Source of the DNA: Heterobilharzia americana
Lineage: Eukaryota > Platyhelminthes > Trematoda > Strigeidida > Schistosomatidae
Length of the DNA stretch: 64,000 bases
Assembly (NCBI GenBank): GCA_944470555.2
Contig: OX104134.1
Location: forward strand, 57,465,890 to 57,529,889
Reading direction: 5' to 3'
Translations under genes and position numbers: made by a program
Notes under the pieces: generated by a model
The model's input: only the letters and a program-made list of their open reading frames with translations
What the model was told of the DNA's origin: nothing
Database searches by the model: none
Shown here: one piece after another, positions 44,220 through 57,834 of the stretch
Position numbering within the stretch: position 1 is the first letter of the stretch
Layout of the letters: every line of letters begins with the position of its first letter

Positions 44220-47200
44220 CTACTTGACACGCAAACTGAAAATCCAAGATATATCTAGTGATCACATTTTGTTTACTGATGTTGGTTTCGACTATTTGTA
44301 AATACGAGTTTTATTAAACAGCAGTATGAACTACAGTACCTTTACCGAATTATATAGTAAATTTCTTTACTGTTTTGACCCTCGCTTGCTGTTCCAGCTC
44401 GAAAGACTTATAGAATGATTTGTTTTTAAAAAAATGTGTATACAATTATGTAAATTCACTTCATAGTAATTTACTACATTATTTCTTAAAGATCATCTAT
44501 TTCCTACAGAAACGCATTTTTAAGTTTCTCGAATACCATGCTTTCAAAGCTTATTTCATTTTGAGATAATTAAATTCTTATCTTTTATTACTACTTATCT
44601 TTTTGCATAATGTACAGTATCCTGGTGATCAACCAGATGTAAACATAATCATCTTGACTAAAGCGTCAAAATTCCCTAAAGTCACTTCAAGTGCCAAATT
44701 AGACATTATTTTATGTTTAAAAGATGCAGATGTACCCAGTCCTGTTTAAAGAATCTGTTCTTGTTTCTATGGCTGAAGAAAGGATATACGAAATGATGAA
44801 ATAGTTACTTTTGTTATCTAAAACAGTTTTAGCCATAAGAAATTCTGTTCATGCAAGGTTTATTGATATTTTCAATGGCAAATCATTCGGAAAGATTTTA
44901 TTTTGATCAACTGGAGGTTAGTGTTCTGAGTTTGTCCTTAAAGCAGGTCACCTTTTACCAGAATCCACTCCAGTAAATAGCACTGGATTTGAAGTATAAT
45001 CTTGCAAAATTGCTTAATCTTAACATGTGAGCCCAAATGATGCAAATAATATGGTAGTAAAATGGTTTCAACTGTAACTCCGACATAGTTGAACGCATGA
45101 TATGCCTCATGTATCCAGTGGAAACAATGACACTGTTTTAATAATTAATTTTTTCTCAACTCTTTCTCAACAACTTATCTAGATGCTAGATATCTTTATG
45201 AGTGCTACTTGCATTGAACGGAATCTTATGGAGGGAAGAACATCAATACCCAGAGATTACTATGTTTACAAAGCTGGAAGTACATTTTGGTTATCACATG
45301 TATTGTGCGTTAGTGGGTATAACCAAACAATAAGAAATGTTATTTAAGCTTAAAATAAAATATATGTTTAGGATGGAAATTTAGGAAAATTAAAAGATAA
45401 TGTTACCGGCTACTATATTGCTTCATACTCCTTACATCAGATGTCAGCATCTTCCCTGGAGTAATATGAAACTCTATATGATTCAGGTTGTTAAGCAAAT
45501 TGTGTCATTTATTTAGAACACCTTTCCAGTAGTCGATTCAGTTCACATTACGTAGTACTGAGAAAATCTTAGGACTTTGAACTCCATTTGTCTGTTATTA
45601 AATAAGTAAAATAATTAATTTAAAAAAGTATCTCCATTTGAGTCGTTATCCGACTCGTGTATATTGGCATGCTTGCAAACAGAAATTTCAAAAAAAACTA
45701 GGTTTAAAATAGGCAGTTATCGTTTATCCAGTTCACCTGCGTATTCCACCTTTTACATTTTACAACGGCCTTTTTCTAAGCTGTTATTTTATTTTGCACT
45801 CGAGTTATTTTTCAGATCAACTTGAGCACAAAAACTGGAATCGACCTATTCAAAGAAAAACAGCATGTTTTAAGAGTCGTTCAGCTGTTATTTGTTAGCA
45901 CATTCCCCTTCTGCTGGTTAGATTGAGTCTGTTATAAAATGAAAAGGTCTTTAAAAAATAAGGATTCTCTAAGTGAAATTATCAAAATATGATTTTCGCT
46001 TTAGTTCGTTTACTTTTTTAGAGTGGATAATAATCAGTATGCAGAAAAAATATAGCCTAATTATTTAGACAGCCAGTGTAAGTCCAGAGTAGTCTGAATT
46101 TCAAACGTATATGTATGTAATCAAGCTGCCATTTGATAACTATTGTCTTCAATACAAAACCGTAAAGGAAACTAGACACTTAAATGAACCATTCCTTTTG
46201 TTTTAACTGAAATACCTGAGAAATAAAATGGCTGGAAGAAAATTGAAGACTGGAAGTGAAACTAACAAGTTGCCTTGGGAATAGATATCCTTTTTATATC
46301 TAACAACTGGACAAATAGACCTAGTTGCAGAACAGATCTTAATTTCACTTTTATCACCAACTGTCTCTTCATACTATCATTTGAATGCGTGATGTTTAAC
46401 TCTCCCTTCATCGTCATCAAACGAGTTACCCGATCACGTTTTCTCTCTCTTTATGGAGAGGATAAACTTAGGACTATTAAATAATGAAAATATCTGAGAC
46501 AGATCACATAGCTCAGAAGGTAAAAAGCTTAGGTGGCTTATCCCTCTGTCTTTCATGTATGATTACCTCACTACCTGTCAATTTTATTTCACACTGGAAG
46601 AATATCTCTGGATGACTGATTTTCTGGAAATGGAATATTGTAAAGTTAAGAAATCGATGATGAAGTTCACCGGCCAACACATACAGTTAGAGCTTAATGA
46701 AAACTCGCCTTCATGGGAGATTCTGGAATAAGAATCTCCATTCTATTCTGACTTACCAAGAAAAATGTAAGTCAATTTTCATACTCTTGGTACTTTTATC
46801 CCAAATTATGTTTTCTCTTCGCCAGAACTGTCGTCAGTTGGTTGTTATCAATTCTTGTGTTTCCTAAAGTTATGTTTTATACTACGTATATGCATCCTTA
46901 TAAGTAACTGATATCAAGCTGTGGTAAGTTGATTCAGTTAAACACTTCTTTCGTTTGGGCAAAGAGGTAAGGACTAAATTTACGGAATAAAATGAAATTT
47001 TATTCCACTTATACTCTTCAGAAGCAGGCAGTCTAAAATTACACTGGTTATCAGCACACAAGATAATTTAAAATTAGGAAGTCCACTATCTTAAGTCGTA
47101 GATCAGAATCATTGCTGATTTATGCAATATGCAATAGGTTTAAGAACTGTACAAAGTAAGCAAGAAATATATACACAATAAATTCCGTTATCACCTAAGC

Positions 47201-48500
47201 GTTTATAGAAACTTATGCCCAGGCAAACCAGTTAATCTCCATCTATCTTGCTGAAGTGCGACGAGCATAGACAAACTATGACCGCTGATAAGTAACGTCT
47301 GAGAGTGAAACTTCTCCAGTTGGGTCAGATATGCCACAAAGATTCATAGGTATCTTTGATATGCCACCGTATGTTTGGAAACTACATGATACCTTTGGAA
47401 ATTACTTATGTGGATTTATTTTCAAAAGTGATACTTTTAAATTTCAGCATTGTTGTTTTTAACTCTATCCAAATGTTATGATTTAGGTTCAAAGAGAGAA
47501 AATAAACCTTTGATGGGTGAAATAGTGTCTAATACACCAAGGAAGTAGAGGACTTCAGTTATTTTTCTTGTAACACTTCAGTGATTTCCAACAGGACACA
47601 CAATTTACTAAAATCTACAAATTTTAGATTAAAACTTCATTTTTCGTAAAGATTATGCCCGTAACTATTTGGATATACCAAAGCAAATTGCAAGATAATC
47701 TAAGATGCATTTAGTCCAACAATCTTTAAGTTCTCTGACGTCACTAGCTGTTATATCTAGTGACAAATCATCATCCAGGCTTTAGTGGAAAAGAAATTTA
47801 TTCAGATATTCAACTAACCTTTACATAAAAACGGTATAATATACTATTCCAACCCAATTCAATAAATGGTTGTAACCAGTGACTTAAAGCCACCTAGGTG
47901 CTACGTTATTTAATGGCATGCCATCACATAATGAAATATATTGAGGTCTCTTGATATCGTTTTAATATTACGCAGCACTTATAGTGTTTTAGCAGCGTAA
48001 CTTCTTTGCAAGCTTCCTACTTGGCATTTTCGCACTGAATGTAGGTGTGTGGTCACTCAGTGAAACACATTTCAAGTTACTATTTAGGTAACTACCAGTT
48101 TAACAAAGGGAAATGTTTTCAGTATGAACTTCAGTCGTTCAAAAATCATATCCATAAATGAGTCAGAAACGTATGTATACACAACATTACTCAGATTTCT
48201 AATTAGTGCTTGCAAAGTTCTGGACAAGTTACCTCATTCCAGATATCTGCGCATTTAACTACATATCACAATTAAAATAAATAATCTTTGGTAGCTTCAA
48301 TGAAATAGAGTTGTTTAAACATACATCTCTACCTTCATGAAACGTGAAATATAATTTACCTAGAAATCAACTTGTTGCCTACATTGGGCAGATCATATAA
48401 TTTAGAGGATAGATAGTTCAAAAGTAGATCTAGATGACACAAATTGTGTGGGTAATGAAGGAGGTGAAACTGGCTTCTCTATGCGTCAGTAGGAACAACA
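44220..48500. other. No recognisable gene or element
   Basis: AT-rich intergenic sequence with only short open frames. None has splice sites and residues that I can relate to a family. Confidence 0.5.
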
Positions 48501-48511
48501 GACATCCACCC

Positions 48512-48832
48512 ATATTAGATTTGGTTATTTGATATATAGTGTACAATGATACAGTGCTATTTACTTGATTACGTTTCGAGCATAAATTATTGCTCATAAT
48601 CATATCAATGTAATCACACTTCTTTCGATATCTGATTTTATAGTCCTGTCACCTGATTTTTCTTTGTTTTTCGTTTTTGATTGGTAGTAACGTTTTCCAT
48701 ATCTCTGGTATAGGTGTTGCGTCATTCCTATTACATGTGTTGGGTGTGGATTTGATGAACAAAGATTCAGTAATTAATCTCTCTCTCCACCTAGCTATAT
48801 TAGACTTAAGTACAGTGGTTTTGTCCCACCCT
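48512..48832 (+). repeat. Left arm of a 315-bp palindrome
   Basis: It is the reverse complement of 49074-49387. The match appears near-perfect across most of the arm; the clearest differences are a short indel and a few substitutions in the outermost 40 bp. About 240 bp separates the arms. The 103-codon frame that starts at 48677 crosses from this arm into the GIY-YIG piece. Confidence 0.85.
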
Positions 48833-49073
48833 AGAGGTAAGCTTTGTCAGCTAAAAGATCCGATAGAACCAATTAGACAAAATAATATAATCTACCGAAT
48901 TCCGTGTAATGACTGTGAGGTCAAATACATAGCTCAAACTAGCCGGTCGGGGTCAGTTAGATTAACAGAACATAGGAATTTAGCATAACATAGAACAACA
49001 GACCCAATAAGATCAATAATCTGGAAAAACACTCAGCCATTGCATTACATTCATTAACACACAACTACACAAT

Positions 49074-49387
49074 AGGGTGGGACAAAACCACTGTACTTAA
49101 GTCTAATATAGCTAGGTGGAGAGAGAGATTAATTACTGAATCTTTGTTCATCAAATCCACACCCAACACATGTAATAGGAATGACGCAACACCTATACCA
49201 GAGATATGGAAAACGTTACTACCAATCAAAAAACGAAAAACAAAGAAAAATCAGGTGACAGGACTATAAAATCAGATATCGAAAGAAGTGTGATTACATT
49301 GATATGATTATGAGCAATAATTTATGCTCGAAACGTAATCAAGTAAATAATACTGTGCGCTATATATCAAATAAACAAATCTAATAT
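49074..49387 (+). repeat. Right arm of a 315-bp palindrome
   Basis: It pairs with 48512-48832. It begins AGGGTGGGACAAAACCACTG and carries, near its end, the block GCTCGAAACGTAATCAAGTA typical of these element tails; a diverged version lies at 50040-50090 (TGTCCAAAACGTTATCCAGT). Confidence 0.85.
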
Positions 49388-50129
49388 GGAATTACATTCT
49401 ACCACAGTGCCCAAGTTTTACACTAATATTAATGAGACATCCACTTAACTGATAATCAACCGTATTTGCGCATTCACATATACCTGCCAAAGCAAGTATA
49501 TTGGAAGGAAAGGATAGGCAAGTATTCGTTTTGCTAAACACTTTCCAAGAGCCTGAGATTTAAAGGTTCTATGTCACTCACAAGTTCAGTCACGCCATCT
49601 AGTTGACTCAAGATAGTGTGGTTATTTATACAGCCTTTGAAATAATAAACCGACAACGATCCTTAATTTTACTTTGTTCCACAAAATCAATAGCAACCAA
49701 ATGCTTTAGACCTCACTTGTCTATTGAGAAAGATGCAACGATCAATCAAGGATTAGCTTGGTAACTGCGATTGCCTTTACTGTTGTATTCCTTTATTTCA
49801 TGTTTTTCTTATTCATTCTCAGTATCAAAAACTAAATTAGTTGGGTGGATGGTGGGATTAATAACTGAATCGTTGTTAATCAAATCGACAACAGATACAA
49901 GCAGTATGAATGATTCTACACTTGTCCCAGATATGTGAAAAATTCTACTGGCCTTATCATAAAGAAGTAAAAAAAAATCAAAATTGTATAAATCATGTGT
50001 CAAAGTTGTGGAGTTAAATTATATGAATATTGACAATAAATTATGTCCAAAACGTTATCCAGTAAATAACACTGTTTTCCTGTGTGATACATCTTAAAAA
50101 GAGACTAAGATGAAAGTATAATCTACCGC

Positions 50130-53100
50130 AGTGCTCAAGTTGAACTCCTATCCATTCACTTTACTGTTTCCCTGTTCTATATGTCTTATGTAATATAACA
50201 TTCATTTGTTTGTTTCTGTGTGTAAAATCTGCTATTGTTATGGTAGTCGTATTATTATTTCTATGGTTATTATGAAAGTGATTATTTTATCAGTTTGACT
50301 ATTCTCTGCACCCGTTATTAAAACTCTAAGATCTACTTTCTGACTATTATTAGAGTACATTTTAATACAAACCCAGCGTGTTTCAAAAATTCAAACAAGA
50401 TTTTAGTGAACGCTTTGCATTTCAGTGGAAAGTGCTGATAAATAAATGTGCCTATAAATGAGAAAATTTTTTTATCCCCATTATTCGCATTGCTAATATA
50501 TGTTATCTGAATTTTGCCTGTTCCATATTTATTTCCTAATGTACATGTTTACTTTATTCGAACTCGAAAGTATGCATCTCATTATAATCCCATGTTATTT
50601 TTGTATTTGTTTCAGACTGCTAACGACTGAGGAGAAGTCATGAGATAATTATAGGCCCAATATATTCTCCATACCTTATTCTTCTCGGTTTTTCTCAGTA
50701 ATCCCGAAACACCCTGTGTACGTTTTTTTGAGGAAACGCTATTACATGTTTCTGTTTTTCAAACAAATATGTTTATCTCTCTATGAATCACTTATATTTA
50801 TCCATTTCTTCTTTTATTGTAATATTTTCATTCTAGAAGGCTACATTAAGCCCACATGGCAACAAGCTAGATACCACCAGTGCATTTATTTCGTATTATT
50901 CAATCAAAATTGGCGTTAACTGAATAGTCACGTATGCACGGACACATTTTAAAAAAGTCTTCTTGTTCGCTACTAGATTACAATCGATTGCTCTCCTCTT
51001 CTATACCTTTTATTGAAAGTGAATTTACCGTTTAAGTTACACCAACGTACTGAAAAATCTACATAAATCCATAATTTTAACTCGGATTAAAAAAACCATT
51101 TGACTTATGTTTCAAAGATGTTATAGTAAATACGAACTCTGATTGTTATTTCATAACTGCAGTTAATCATTCATTAAAAAAATTGTGTATTATTTGTTGT
51201 TGACGCAGAAAAATACCAAACTCATTGACAACTTTTCTGGTTATGGTTTACAGTCCCAAAATGCATACTGATCTTACTCCTTTCACCGAAATCTGAAAGG
51301 TATGTATCAGCAGTTGAGGGTGTACAGTAGTTCAGATGCATCTAATACTTAAGATTTTGTTTGTAACATGATATAATTCCTTTATTTGCACACCTTATGT
51401 ACGAAAAAAGAACATATAGTGAACAGTCAAAGTGTTGCAAGGTTAGTGATTGAAAATAAAAGTTTTAATTAATTGTAGACTACGTTTTTGAAGTCATAAG
51501 GAATGGTTCTACAAATTGTGAATATTACGGAAGTAAGCAGCTGCTAATCGGAGTATGGATTATTTTGACTTCTATAGGTCTGTAACACTGTCCATTATTG
51601 ACTTCCTTACTTTCAGAACCGTGGAAATAATTGTTGTTACAAGTAAGGAGAAGTCATTTAACCACTGAGATTAAGCAGAATGGCTTATTCTATAATTATA
51701 GGACATATATATGTATGTATTCGCCCTGATTGTAACCGAAATGGAGTTCTGACACGAATTTGGAATCCTGAACAGTTAAGGGAAAGTAAAAGTTATATGT
51801 ATACACATGTAAAGAGAGCTACATGAATTATGTCACTTGAAAGTAGACAGATATTTGAACGTTTGTAACAACCAATTAATCAAGTTTTTTACTGATACCT
51901 GTAATTTTCTGCTGGATTCCTCTGTAAGCCATTAGTGCCTCACCCAGTTGCAGTTACCTGGAAACTAAAGTGATTCAAGGCAGCGACGAAACATGAGTCG
52001 ATGAGTTTGCGCAAACTGTCATTTAATTATTCCTGTTTTACCAAATTCAAAAAGAACATTCATCCCAATATCTCATAGAGTAAACAGTATCTCATGAATA
52101 ACATTTGCCACTATATATGAAAAAGCATGCTTATTCCCATAGACTAATTAATCGTCATAACTTTCAAAAGACCACTAATTTTTGTTTATAAAGGAACATG
52201 TTTTTTCAGATACCCCTCCTAGAACAGCTTTTAAGAGACTTGCATAAACGTAACACGTTAAACTAGTATTGCGATTGATGTATCTGACGTATTCGGATTG
52301 AGTTCACACATTTGCTAATCACTATCAGAACTCCAGTTATACTCAAAGTGGAGTGAGTGTACACAAAACACTCTTGCACCCCTGCAACACATTTATGCCA
52401 ACAGTTATTCATAAGAAAATCAGTGAGGTCAAATAAAATTTAAGCGCATTATTATTTTCAGGTCACAAATTACTCTTCTCTGAATTACTGACATCAAAAC
52501 AATCCCAAAGTTCCTTTGACGTTGCTCCACAATCTGGAAAACACATTGATACTGAAAACGCTATGAAGAAGATTAGGCTCAACTTGAAAAACCGACTAAG
52601 TCATCCAACTTACATTTATTTTGATCCTGAAATAGCAATTTGTTCGTTCCCTTCATTTTGTGAAAGGAAACCTCTGTGGTTTTATTTTCTCCCTTAATAT
52701 GAAATGAAAGAGTGAAAGGAATAAAGTGGCTCGAAATGTGGATGTAGATGATTCCTTTTGGCAACAGTTATTCCAATGACAAGTCGCATTCCTGTTTTCT
52801 TTTCACTCAGCCACATATTTTACCTTGATCGCAGGGCTTACTTCTAAATGCAGGGCGCTTAAGACAAATCTTCTTGGGTATGGATCCTACGAGCAGAAAA
52901 TATTGAATATAGTATGGTAGGAGCGTGCTATCCACATACTGATTTGTGAAATGGAGGTTGTATTTAATTAAGCAAGCACACCCCATAGACTTCTTGATAA
53001 CAAATAATCGTCTTCTTTGTTCACATTCACATGGTGGACCTCTCCAAAATTTCAAGTGACCATCTCTGTCTGAAAGCACCCACTCTATGACTTCCGATTA

Positions 53101-53790
53101 TATTTTCAGACTGCAGAAATTCATTGGTGAGTTCAGCCGTTCCACCGCTAATGAAAGCAAACGCAATGGGAATATCCCTGAAGAATATATCGATGGTTAC
53201 ACTTTCATAAGGGAAGCTATCATCATTTGTCGCGTACAATCCGTAAACACCGACAAAATCAAAATAACTGCCAGCACACTTCAGTTTGTCCGCTGTAGAA
53301 AAGAAAAACTACTTCACATCTCTATCCTAAGTGTGATAGAATGATAACTGCCTAAGAAATGGATGAAACTACACTCAACGAAGAGCCTTTGGTTATAGTT
53401 TGAGTAAGTAAAGTCAGTAAAATTAAACGCAGCTGTGCTAGATATTAGTAACAGCCATCCAATTCGCTTTTCGTCAACCTTCTGGTCCAAGCGCTGTTGT
53501 TACCAAGCAGATAATTTCAGAGGTGACTGTGAGCCATAAACCGCCAAGCTACAATCCAAAAGTCGTTTCCAAACTTTGTGAGCAAAGTTGCTGAACAGTA
53601 GTTTAACGTGGATAATTTATAAAATTCATTTCAACTTCAGTGCTCATTACTGACTTGCTCCGAGGTGAGATTTCCCGAAGTTCCAATGAGAAGTCATAAC
53701 TGGTGTGGCTTACCAAGTCGAACCTGATGACAAGTACTCAGCGATGGCACTCAAATAGAGTCACGCTATATTACTAAATGACAGAAGTGG
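50130..53790. other. No recognisable gene
   Basis: This stretch holds short open frames on both strands, including overlapping ones at 52807-53344. That part is less AT-rich and may be an old transposon, but I see no motif that identifies it. Confidence 0.45.
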
Positions 53791-53804
53791 GAAAATGTGC
53801 AGCA

Positions 53805-53965
53805 TCGGATTCCGACCCAGTGGCTCAGTGCTTACGTGTTGATAACAGAATCTGAAGGTTCTGCAGTCAACACCTGCTGGAGCCATGGATGGGCACTGCT
53901 GAGGAGTCTTTCGCTAGGATGAAACAGCTCTCCGGTGATCCCAGGTTCTCTAACTGATCTCATTT
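53805..53965 (+). repeat. Hammerhead SINE, CTGAGGAG type, second copy
   Basis: The order of parts equals that of 13685-13860: CCGACCCAGTGGCTCAGTG head, CTGAAGGTTCTG, then CTGCTGAGGAGTC, GCTAGGATGAAACAGCTCTC and GGTGATCC. The core CTGAGGAG starts at 53899 and GAAAC at 53921. The B box has decayed more than in the first copy. Confidence 0.65.
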
Positions 53966-55549
53966 CGGCATGAATACCAAATACCAAATATATGCTGAAA
54001 ACAGGTGGAACTGATCTGCTTCATCTTAAATCAATTACAAATCGGCATCCAGTAGTCTTCTAAAGCACGAACTTTATATGATGTCTTCGGTCACCTTGTA
54101 AATGTGAACCTCGCTCGAAATAATGCGCATAAGTTCGTTCTTCATATTCTGTGACTGCGTTTCTTTTACAGAGGTTTCAGTGACAAGTGTGGTGAGACAA
54201 AAAAGCTCCATATATATGGATTTATTTCAGTTTGCAAACATTTAAATGCTATTGCCACTCGTGACTGAAATTAGATAGCTCCACACCAATTTGTGCTGCT
54301 TTATACAACTTTTCACTTTCGTGTTACCAACCAGGTTCCTGATTCTTCATCAATTTTGAATGGACGATAAACTGGTAAGGTGGTGGGAGGGAGGAGATGC
54401 AAAATTCCATGCAAAAATTCCTTTCTTATACCCACTTAATTAGACTACCATGCAGCAAATGTAAATGTTGCTTAGCTATCAGTTTGAAATACTTAAGGCT
54501 TAAATCCTGTAGTTGTGCATACTGACTACAAAATCGTTGATGAGTTCATTTTGTGAGAATTTTTGTATTCAATCACATAAAAAGAAGTCAATGTTGTGGT
54601 AATCCTTACAAATTTGATTAAAAGCATTATCTAACTGATGGTAGTGTACGATATCATCCAAAAGGTGGTCATAATTTCCAAAAACGTTTATGCAGTCACA
54701 TTTTACATAAAAATGTGAGCAATAAGAAGTGAAATCCTACTACTCCATACCGATAAAAAGCATAAATATTTCTCAGCAGTAAAGTGTGACTAATAGTAAG
54801 TTACTATGATACATTGAATTTATGATACAATCCCTAGATAAACTATTTTATGACATCAAAGGTAGTTTGTGGTCAAGTTTTATACACCCTCTTCAAACAG
54901 TTTATTATCGAAGAGCTCATGAAGAGATATTATCGTTGGTTATGGTAGCGTATCGATAAATCGTCGGTAAGATGGAGTAGTAAACTATCAACGAAGATAG
55001 GTATAAATTATTGAGCAGTAGTCTGAGCACTATATAGTGAGGGCATTATTTAAAGAGTATCAGTTGCATGGGATTGTAAAAGACAGTAAAACTGATTTGA
55101 CGTTTTATTTTAAATATGGATTGCCAGATAATTGAAATTATTTGGAAACGTTGAACTAAAATGTACTCAGGCTTGATTTCACTCTCACTATAAATGTCCA
55201 GATGTTTTAGCGTTAAAATAGGAAATCCTATTTTTGGCAGATATGTGAGAAAATATTTCTTATCTCACTGAAAGCTGCATAATATAATTCACTCAAAATC
55301 CACTCTGTCTATCTAAATAACATCTTTTTCACCGATTTAGTAAAAGAATGGGACTATAAAATTATATTTGCCTTTTGTTTTGACACAGATACTTACATGT
55401 TGGGACACATTACATGCTTACTCTGTCACTTGGCTTTTCGCCTCTTAGTGGCAGATTTAAAGGCTCTGGTACTTAGCTAGTTATGATGTATCTGAGATTC
55501 ATCAGAAGTAGTAAGACTGCGTGAATTAGATTGAAAACAATATTTACTG

Positions 55550-55765
55550 TCAAATTAAAGAGCTTGGTGACGAACATGCAAACCCATCAAATTTTGCAAT
55601 CCTGAAAAGTAATCTTTCATCATATGGCTGAAGGCCATGATCTCTGTGGTTGATAGTCAGCTTAACCTCGCAGAACAGGCAGCTGTAACGTTGAGTGGCA
55701 CACTCTGAAAACCAGTTGACCTGTACAAAGACAGCTTTCAGTTGCTCAACATCCAGCTCAAACCT
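55550..55765 (-). CDS. Possible exon, function unknown
   Basis: On the minus strand, after an acceptor-like TTTTGTATTGTTCAG, a frame opens FELDVEQLKAVFVQVNWFSE, with CLFCEVKLTINHRDHG (spacing C-x2-C...H-x3-H-like) and QPYDERLLFRIAKFDGFACS, then stops. The residue use looks protein-like, and the C/H spacing could be a zinc-binding motif, but there is no donor or partner exon that I can prove. It could equally be a retroelement piece. Confidence 0.25.
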   Translation of the reverse strand, partial: RFELDVEQLKAVFVQVNWFSECATQRYSCLFCEVKLTINHRDHGLQPYDERLLFRIAKFDGFACSSPSSLI

Positions 55766-55919
55766 GAACAATACAAAATCCCAGTTTCTCAACTCACTCT
55801 AGTTGAGAAATCTACTTCAAATCTAAAAAGATGCAAAGTGGCAAAATTCGAACAATTTATCGATAAGAGCTTTCAAAAATGCAGGTAGATGTTACTGAGT
55901 ATGATAACTAGTGGATCAG

Positions 55920-57090
55920 AAGGAGAGTTGCCCCTGTCAAACTAGTTTAAATAATTAGTCATTCCAGTTTATAGGAAAAGAGTGAAGTATTCCCGTGATA
56001 ACCATAGCAGAATCGCTTTGATTGATACCGTTTTTAAGATCATGGGGTTCATAATCACCTAGCACTTATATGGAGTTCAATAATTACAAAACCAAAAGTA
56101 CCATGCAGGTTTTAAACTGAACAATAGTGGATTTATTAGATTTTCACCTTCGACAGGTTTCGGAATACAGGCATGTTTACTAACACCTGATAGCTGCTAC
56201 CAGGTGAAGATGATGATGAAAAAGACTCTTCTGTACACTTTCAGCAAAAATCTGAGGGTGTTAGGCAATCCTTCGGTCTCTGACAAATGTGAGATGATGT
56301 TCCGGGACTGGTTTGTATTGAATTCTAGCATAAGAATAGCGAGTGAGATAGTCAAATGCATTCTTAACTTCAGTTACTTAGAAAGTTGCATCAGCCTGAA
56401 TATATTGATGACTCATGGGATCGTAGCTTGAATCCAAAAGTCCCGTCTGGTGTTTATTTATGGTATCGGTAAGAAATTCGACTAAAATTTAAGGGAAGTG
56501 ATGGTTATGAGTAAAAGATATCAAGAGGACAGGGAGTTAGTTGATCACGTGTATCAGAGGAATCTTGCTCGTGCATGTTGAAAGCACTATATGAACAATG
56601 TCGACGTTTAGTGAAGCGTTCTAAGTAAAGAAGATAATTCATTAAATGAAGTCAAAAACCGTCACAGACTATGACGGCTTGAATGTGTGTTGCGTATGCT
56701 GAACCACTTTGTAACTGGACTGGGGATTTTAAGTAAAGTAGGATTGTTTTGCAAAAGTTTAAGGATGGACAGGCTAAAACGGAGTACCAGATTATGAAGC
56801 TTTTGACTGTCGATCTGAGATAGGTAAAGAGATATAAGCTGTCTGACTGGGATCTTCAAGACAGTATGAACAAATGGGTGATATAGATCACAATAGGTCA
56901 CAATGGTGCAAATGAATACACTCTTTATCATCCTTGAGGCAATGGACATTTTTTGCAACCTCTATTGACGAAATCTCATCTCTAATTCAGTTTTGTCCAT
57001 TTCAGTATCATTACTTTTCGTTCTAGTTCTTTGTAGTCTTCCGTACAGTATGGCAAATCGAAGTGCAGCAATTCAATGTTTATTTCTACG
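55920..57090 (+). mobile_element. RTE-like retrotransposon, internally deleted remnant
   Basis: RT-like blocks in broken frames: IALIDTVFKIMGFII (the ISLID...K block), then HAGFKLNNSGF (the Q-x-GF block); near 56357-56390 SYLESCISLN (the F-x-YLGSCIS block); then from about 56640 KNRHRL and CVLRMLNH (LGHVLRM-type C-terminal block), TNG and a 3' UTR with the GTATGGCAAAT block at 57050. The order is that of a whole RT to 3' end, in about 1.1 kb, so large parts are missing. Confidence 0.65.
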
Positions 57091-57593
57091 TTGACTTATC
57101 GGTCGATGAGATCAGTCATTCAGTTACACAGTAGAGCACTTAAACACAATACTGATAACTACCTGTTGTATGTGGCTCTCAATCTTCACCTATATACTCT
57201 GGGAAAGTGAAGCGAAAACAAAATGATTTTAGAAAATATTAATCAACGTTTTATTATTCATTTATAGGTATTTGAAATACAACTAATCTTCATATGTACA
57301 ACTGGATTGAATATCGAGGTCAGTTTGTCGAGATGAAACTGAATAATAGTATACATATGCTTACGTATATGTATATGTAACCAGTTATTTTTTGACAATT
57401 AGTTCTGTGAATAGTGGAAGATATTAAAGTTCCTGTGAATTCTGAGAAGGTAGATTATCTAACCAGACTATTTACTAATTTCTGCTGTGGAATATTTTAT
57501 TTTGAAAGCTTTCATAGCAAAATACATTTATCAACGTGACACTGAATCATTATTTCTTAAACAGCTTGTTGTAGAACCGATGAAAATGGCTGG

Positions 57594-57834
57594 GTCTAAA
57601 AAGAAACAGGAAAAAAAACGAGAACCAATAAAATCAAGTAGATGTATTTGCCGAGAGAGAAGTATGGGATTGATTTCTTCAAAGCAAAATAGGCCTCCAC
57701 AAATTCGTAGAGAACGACTTATGTTTTACCAGAACTTTTCATCATGTTTAATGCAGAAATACCCGAATAAACATGTAGTATTCACCAAGGTTGAGTTAAT
57801 ATGTTTGGTTTTTGAGTGTAACACAACAAATTGA
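57594..57834 (+). CDS. Possible short basic protein or 5' exon
   Basis: From ATG at about 57591 a frame reads MAGSKKKQEKKREPIKSSRC, ISSKQNRPPQIRRERL and FYQNFSSCLMQKYPN, ending CNTTN. It is strongly basic and lysine-rich, with codon use closer to protein than most frames here. A donor-like AAG before GTTGAG occurs at 57790. No family is recognised, and no second exon was found. Confidence 0.3.

Larger units (their letters stand above)
48512..50125 (+). mobile_element. Penelope-like element 3' ends, inverted plus tandem array
   Basis: The core at about 48880-48985 encodes the GIY-YIG endonuclease start IIYRIPCNDCEVKYIAQTSR followed by LTEHRN, as found at the C-terminus of Penelope-like elements. 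Behind it lies its 3' UTR (49074-49387). An inverted copy of that UTR (48512-48832) precedes it. A second, older unit follows: 49450-49550 gives FTYTCQSKYIGRK in one frame (again GIY-YIG), and 49800-50100 is a diverged copy of the UTR. Partial tandem and inverted copies like these are a known hallmark of Penelope-like insertions. No RT domain remains. Confidence 0.8.
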
